DNA from: an uncultured Bacilli bacterium
GTDB lineage: Bacteria; Bacillota_I; Bacilli_A; RF39; UBA660
DNA length: 17,710 nt
Assembly (NCBI GenBank): GCA_947598425.1
Contig: CANQFH010000010.1
Location: 1-17,710, forward strand
Direction: 5' to 3'
This document shows, in pieces, positions 15,267 to 17,710 of the stretch (positions are counted from its first letter, which is position 1; every line of letters starts with the position of its first letter). The notes below the pieces were generated by a model. It was not told the DNA's origin. It worked only from the letters and a program-made list of their open reading frames with translations, and searched no databases. Made by a program: the position numbers and the translations under genes.

Positions 15267-17267
15267 TTATTTATTTTGATTATTTTTACTTTTTTTATTT
15301 CTAATTAATTTATCTCTAACTTCATTAATAGAAACATCTTCTTCTAAATTATAAATAATATTTTCAATTTCATCATAATTCTTTTCAACTTCTTCTTTAT
15401 AACTTAAATTAATACTTAAGCCAGAAAATAATTTAAAATAGAATCTTTTTTCTTCTATAGATGGTAGAGATTGCATTCTTTTTCTAATTATACTAGCTAT
15501 TTCTTCTTTTAATTCCGGATATAACACAATTACTTGATTAATATAATCAACATTATTTAAACAATAATTCTCAGTAAGTAATCCCGCTATTAAATAATTT
15601 AATTTTAAATTATAACTAATAATCTTTTTATTGGTTATAATTTCATAGGCTAAAATAACTCCCTCATATCCTAAATAATTATTAACTTCTTTAAGTAATC
15701 TAGCTCCCTTTAAAGCTTCAACATAATCTAATTTAGAATAAATTAAAATATCTTCTTGTAATTGAGCGACAAAACTATTAGGAGACTCACTAATAACTTT
15801 TGCACATTCTAAATCAATATTCTTAGTATTTTCATCTAATAAGACTTGTTTAAGATATCCTAATAGACTAGAATTAGTTTTTACTATTATCTTAATTCTT
15901 TCAATATAATAAGGAACATTACTATAATTATATTTCAAAAATAATTCTGTTATTAATTCGGCATGTTCTTCATCTGTCTTACCAACCATAGTAGCAGTAT
16001 CAAAATCAAAATTAGTAGCTAATAAGACTTTTTTAATATATAATCTATTATCGCAACAATCATTCATAATATGCGCTACTTTTAATATAATATCTTTACT
16101 TAAATCAGCATTATATATTAATTCTTTAAATTGATCAAATACTAAATTTTGAGAAATATTACTTACTTCTAAAGATATTCCTTTTGCTATCAATATTTCA
16201 CTAGTTAATACTTTTAATGTTTCTCTTACAGTATAAGTATTTTTACACTTTACGATACTATTTAGGGCATCTAATGTATACTTATAATCATAATTATGAC
16301 TTAATATATTTACAATTGCTAACTTATACTCATGAATTGTTAATACATCCATATTATCTATTTTATTTATAATTTTAATAATATCATATATTATCTTATT
16401 ATTTATTAATTCTGGCTTTCTTGTTAATACATAAACTAATACACTTGCTTGATTACTATTCATATTATTTAAATATGGGATAATATTCAAAATATTTATA
16501 CTATCTTTATCTTTTAAAATATCATTCATTAATCTATAAGCACTACTTAAATTATAATCCATATCTAATATAATTTTACTACACTTATATTCATAATTTA
16601 ATTTTAATAATCTTCTATTACTATAGATATTTATAATAATATTTCTTTGAATACTATTAGCATCTTTTAATAATTCAATTGCAGTATCTATTTGACTCTC
16701 TTTTAAATACTTATTATATAATATTAATGTCACATTATAAGATAATTCTGAATCATATGCTATCTTTAACATTTCTAAACAATATTTAATAGCAAGGCCT
16801 TTCTTAATAAGATTTTCATTATTTAAAATATTAATAATACAATCTTCTTGAATTTTGTTTTCTACTTTAGCAAATACTCTAATAACATCATTAACAATAC
16901 CTTTTTTAATTATTAAAGGGTCAGTTAAATATTTAGATAATATACTAGATGATCCAGAATAATTTTTTAAAGCATCATATACAGTAAATTCTAAATTATT
17001 TTTAACTAAATCTTTATTACTTAATATTTTGATATAACTAATATCATTATCTTTAGTTATTATATTTAATGCTTTTAGTAAAGCTTCTTCATTTGGATAA
17101 TTAGCATTAATTATTTTTATACCTTCCATTAAAATCATATCATTATTTATTTTATTTAATAAATATAAAACTTCTTCACTATGATTAAATATTTCAATTA
17201 ATTTATCTTCATCTATTTTTAATTTTTTTAATCTTTCTAATAAATTTATAATAATATTTTTTTTCAT
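15267..17267 (-). CDS. Protein of unknown function, predicted alpha-solenoid of about 33-residue repeats
   Basis: I do not recognise this 666-residue protein. It has no signal peptide and no membrane segment and is rich in Ile, Leu, Asn and Lys. A repeat is visible from about residue 84 to 370: NKDLVKNNL (84), DPLIIKKGI (116), NENLIKKGL (150), NKYLKESQI (185), NRRLLKLNY (217), KPELINNKI (284) and SEILIAKGI (356). These lie close to multiples of 33-35 residues apart, each followed by an amphipathic helix. This suggests a HEAT/ARM-like helical solenoid, usually a protein-binding scaffold. The C-terminal 50 residues are highly charged (EEDVSINEVRDKL and a Lys/Asn tail). The ATG at 17265-17267 follows AAGGAGAG and a strong promoter. 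It is monocistronic, upstream of nothing related. Confidence 0.75.
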   Translation of the reverse strand: MKKNIIINLLERLKKLKIDEDKLIEIFNHSEEVLYLLNKINNDMILMEGIKIINANYPNEEALLKALNIITKDNDISYIKILSNKDLVKNNLEFTVYDALKNYSGSSSILSKYLTDPLIIKKGIVNDVIRVFAKVENKIQEDCIINILNNENLIKKGLAIKYCLEMLKIAYDSELSYNVTLILYNKYLKESQIDTAIELLKDANSIQRNIIINIYSNRRLLKLNYEYKCSKIILDMDYNLSSAYRLMNDILKDKDSINILNIIPYLNNMNSNQASVLVYVLTRKPELINNKIIYDIIKIINKIDNMDVLTIHEYKLAIVNILSHNYDYKYTLDALNSIVKCKNTYTVRETLKVLTSEILIAKGISLEVSNISQNLVFDQFKELIYNADLSKDIILKVAHIMNDCCDNRLYIKKVLLATNFDFDTATMVGKTDEEHAELITELFLKYNYSNVPYYIERIKIIVKTNSSLLGYLKQVLLDENTKNIDLECAKVISESPNSFVAQLQEDILIYSKLDYVEALKGARLLKEVNNYLGYEGVILAYEIITNKKIISYNLKLNYLIAGLLTENYCLNNVDYINQVIVLYPELKEEIASIIRKRMQSLPSIEEKRFYFKLFSGLSINLSYKEEVEKNYDEIENIIYNLEEDVSINEVRDKLIRNKKSKNNQNK

Positions 17268-17291
17268 TTTATTACTCTCCTTAAATTTTAT

Positions 17292-17320
17292 ATTATAAAT
17301 TAATTATCAAACAATAACAA
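17292..17320 (-). promoter_or_regulatory. Promoter of the solenoid-protein gene
   Basis: On the minus strand TTGTTA (17315-17320), a 17-bp spacer and a perfect TATAAT (17292-17297) precede the ATG by 24 bp. Spacing is ideal and four of six -35 bases match consensus. Confidence 0.7.
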
Positions 17321-17344
17321 GTATATCTAAATAAATTTTAATAA

Positions 17345-17373
17345 TTGCTTTTTTATAAAAAGCATGATAAAGT
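17345..17373 (+). promoter_or_regulatory. Possible promoter of the tandem structured RNA
   Basis: On the plus strand TTGCTT (17345-17350) and TAAAGT (17368-17373) are 17 bp apart with TG at the extended -10 position (17365-17366). A start near 17380 would place the whole tandem element in the transcript. Individual boxes are weak. A 17-bp dyad, GCTTTTT with AAAAAGC across 3 bp (17347-17363), overlaps the spacer. Confidence 0.3.
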
Positions 17374-17396
17374 ATTTTTATAAATTAAATTGGTTG

Positions 17397-17493
17397 CGTT
17401 GTGAAGATTTTTATTCAAGGAACATATTAGTCAACCAAAATTATGATGTCATGAATAGCGTTGTGAAGAATTTATTTCGAGGAACATATTAGA
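17397..17493 (+). repeat. Direct repeat, two copies of a 35-bp core
   Basis: The copies at 17397-17431 and 17459-17493 differ at five positions, four of them A/T exchanges. They are separated by 27 bp that include the closing stem arms and a short linker with TGATGTCATGA. Period is 62 bp. Confidence 0.85.
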
Positions 17494-17506
17494 CTATTCG
17501 CAGTTT

Positions 17507-17532
17507 AAAAACTCTATTTTTAGAGTTTTTTT
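17507..17532 (+). terminator. Strong intrinsic terminator after the tandem RNA element
   Basis: AAAAACTCTA (17507-17516) pairs perfectly with TAGAGTTTTT (17521-17530) over a TTTT loop. The plus strand continues to seven Ts. On the minus strand only five Ts follow the core, so it could act in both directions but is better on the plus strand. The convergent gene has its own terminator 6 bp further on. Confidence 0.75.
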
Positions 17533-17537
17533 CATCT

Positions 17538-17565
17538 AAAAAAGAAACCCATTACAAGCTTCTTT
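17538..17565 (-). terminator. Intrinsic terminator of the ezrA-like gene
   Basis: On the minus strand AAAGAAGC (17558-17565) pairs with GGTTTCTTT (17541-17549), including G-U pairs, and the T-run is completed by 17538-17540. It starts 2 bp after the TAA of the ezrA-like gene. Confidence 0.55.
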
Positions 17566-17566
17566 A

Positions 17567-17710
17567 TTATTTATATTCTTCTAATAATCTTTTATGAATA
17601 CCAGGTTCAACAATATTAATAGCGTTAATAGCGTTTTCTAAACTATTTTTAAAATTACCTTTATAAAAAGAATTTTCAGCTTTAGTTAAACCAAAGTCTA
17701 CTTCTTTATT
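17567..17710 (-). CDS. ezrA: Septation ring formation regulator EzrA, C-terminal end (runs off the right edge)
   Basis: Only the last 47 codons are present, open to the window edge and ending in TAA at 17567-17569. The translation contains LTKAENSFYKGNF, then NAINAINIVEPG, and ends LEEYK. This resembles the conserved C-terminus of EzrA, where a TPR-like helical pair with a KAE-x-x-F-x-x-G-x-Y/F pattern is followed by A-x-E-x-VEPG. EzrA is an FtsZ-interacting membrane-anchored division regulator of Bacilli. The call rests on this short stretch, so another helical protein is possible. The gene is missing from a plain ORF scan because its start is outside the window. Confidence 0.6.
   Translation of the reverse strand, partial: NKEVDFGLTKAENSFYKGNFKNSLENAINAINIVEPGIHKRLLEEYK

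Larger units (their letters stand above)
17390..17532 (+). ncRNA. Candidate structured RNA: two tandem homologous domains plus intrinsic terminator
   Basis: Two 35-nt cores (17397-17431 and 17459-17493) are identical at 30 of 35 positions, both starting CGTTGTGAAGA and sharing AGGAACATATTAG near the end. Each is closed by its own stem: TTGGTTG with CAACCAA (17390-17396, 17432-17438), and GAATAG with CTATTC (17453-17458, 17494-17499). The stem sequences differ between copies yet stay fully complementary, which is covariation within the sequence itself. A perfect 10-bp hairpin followed by seven Ts ends the unit. No protein gene lies in this direction before the terminator, so it looks like a free-standing RNA or a tandem aptamer-like element. 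I do not recognise the family. Confidence 0.5.

Noticed and set aside
17397..17493. Possible two-repeat CRISPR mini-array (35-bp repeats, 27-bp spacer)
   Set aside because: The repeats differ at five positions. The bases just outside them form copy-specific complementary stems, a terminator follows directly, and no cas gene is present.

Overview
The window is a very AT-rich stretch that reads like a low-GC Bacillota, most likely an uncultured gut-type member of class Bacilli. Reasons: Shine-Dalgarno sites are strong (AGGAGG, AAGGAGGT). TGA is used as a stop, for example at the ends of the tagO-like gene and of the second GT4 gene, so this is not mycoplasma code 4. The genes are of Gram-positive types: TagO, TagA, TagGH, and the probable C-terminus of the division protein EzrA. 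No species can be named from the sequence alone.

Positions 1-12857 hold one tight minus-strand operon of ten genes for a surface glycopolymer. Transcription runs right to left. The order is: tagO-like polyprenyl-phosphate sugar-1-phosphate transferase; a fused O-antigen ligase/polymerase-like membrane domain plus TagA/WecG/CpsF (GT26) glycosyltransferase; the ABC-2 permease (TagG-like) and its ATPase (TagH-like); a GT4 glycosyltransferase; a standalone copy of an uncharacterised domain; a second GT4; a HAD phosphatase-like domain fused to that same uncharacterised domain; and two tandem paralogous polytopic membrane proteins (DUF6020-like), the last cut by the window edge. Most junctions overlap or are separated by 1-11 bp, with the Shine-Dalgarno site lying over the upstream stop codon, so translation is probably coupled. 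TagO and TagA would build the lipid-linked disaccharide, the GT4 and HAD/X proteins would elaborate it in the cytoplasm, and TagGH would export it. The DUF6020-like proteins may modify it at the membrane. No TagB, TagF or TagD (CDP-glycerol pathway) gene is visible, so the product need not be an ordinary teichoic acid.

Positions 12858-15016 carry a terminator, an AMP-binding acyl-CoA synthetase-like gene on the minus strand, and a 290-bp divergent region. That region has a near-consensus promoter embedded in three alternating TTGACA/TGTCAA hexamers at an exact 12-bp pitch. Beyond it lies a nested inverted-repeat element with arms of 13, 8 and 7 bp that could encode a structured RNA. A small XRE/Cro-type regulator on the plus strand follows.

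Positions 15267-17267 encode a 666-residue protein of unknown function that appears to be an alpha-solenoid of about 33-residue repeats. It converges on the regulator gene with 1 bp between stops. Between it and the probable ezrA end (17567-17710) is a plus-strand, apparently free-standing element. It consists of two 35-nt cores sharing 30 of 35 bases, each closed by a different but perfectly complementary stem, and ends in a strong intrinsic terminator. This is the best candidate in the window for a previously undescribed structured RNA.
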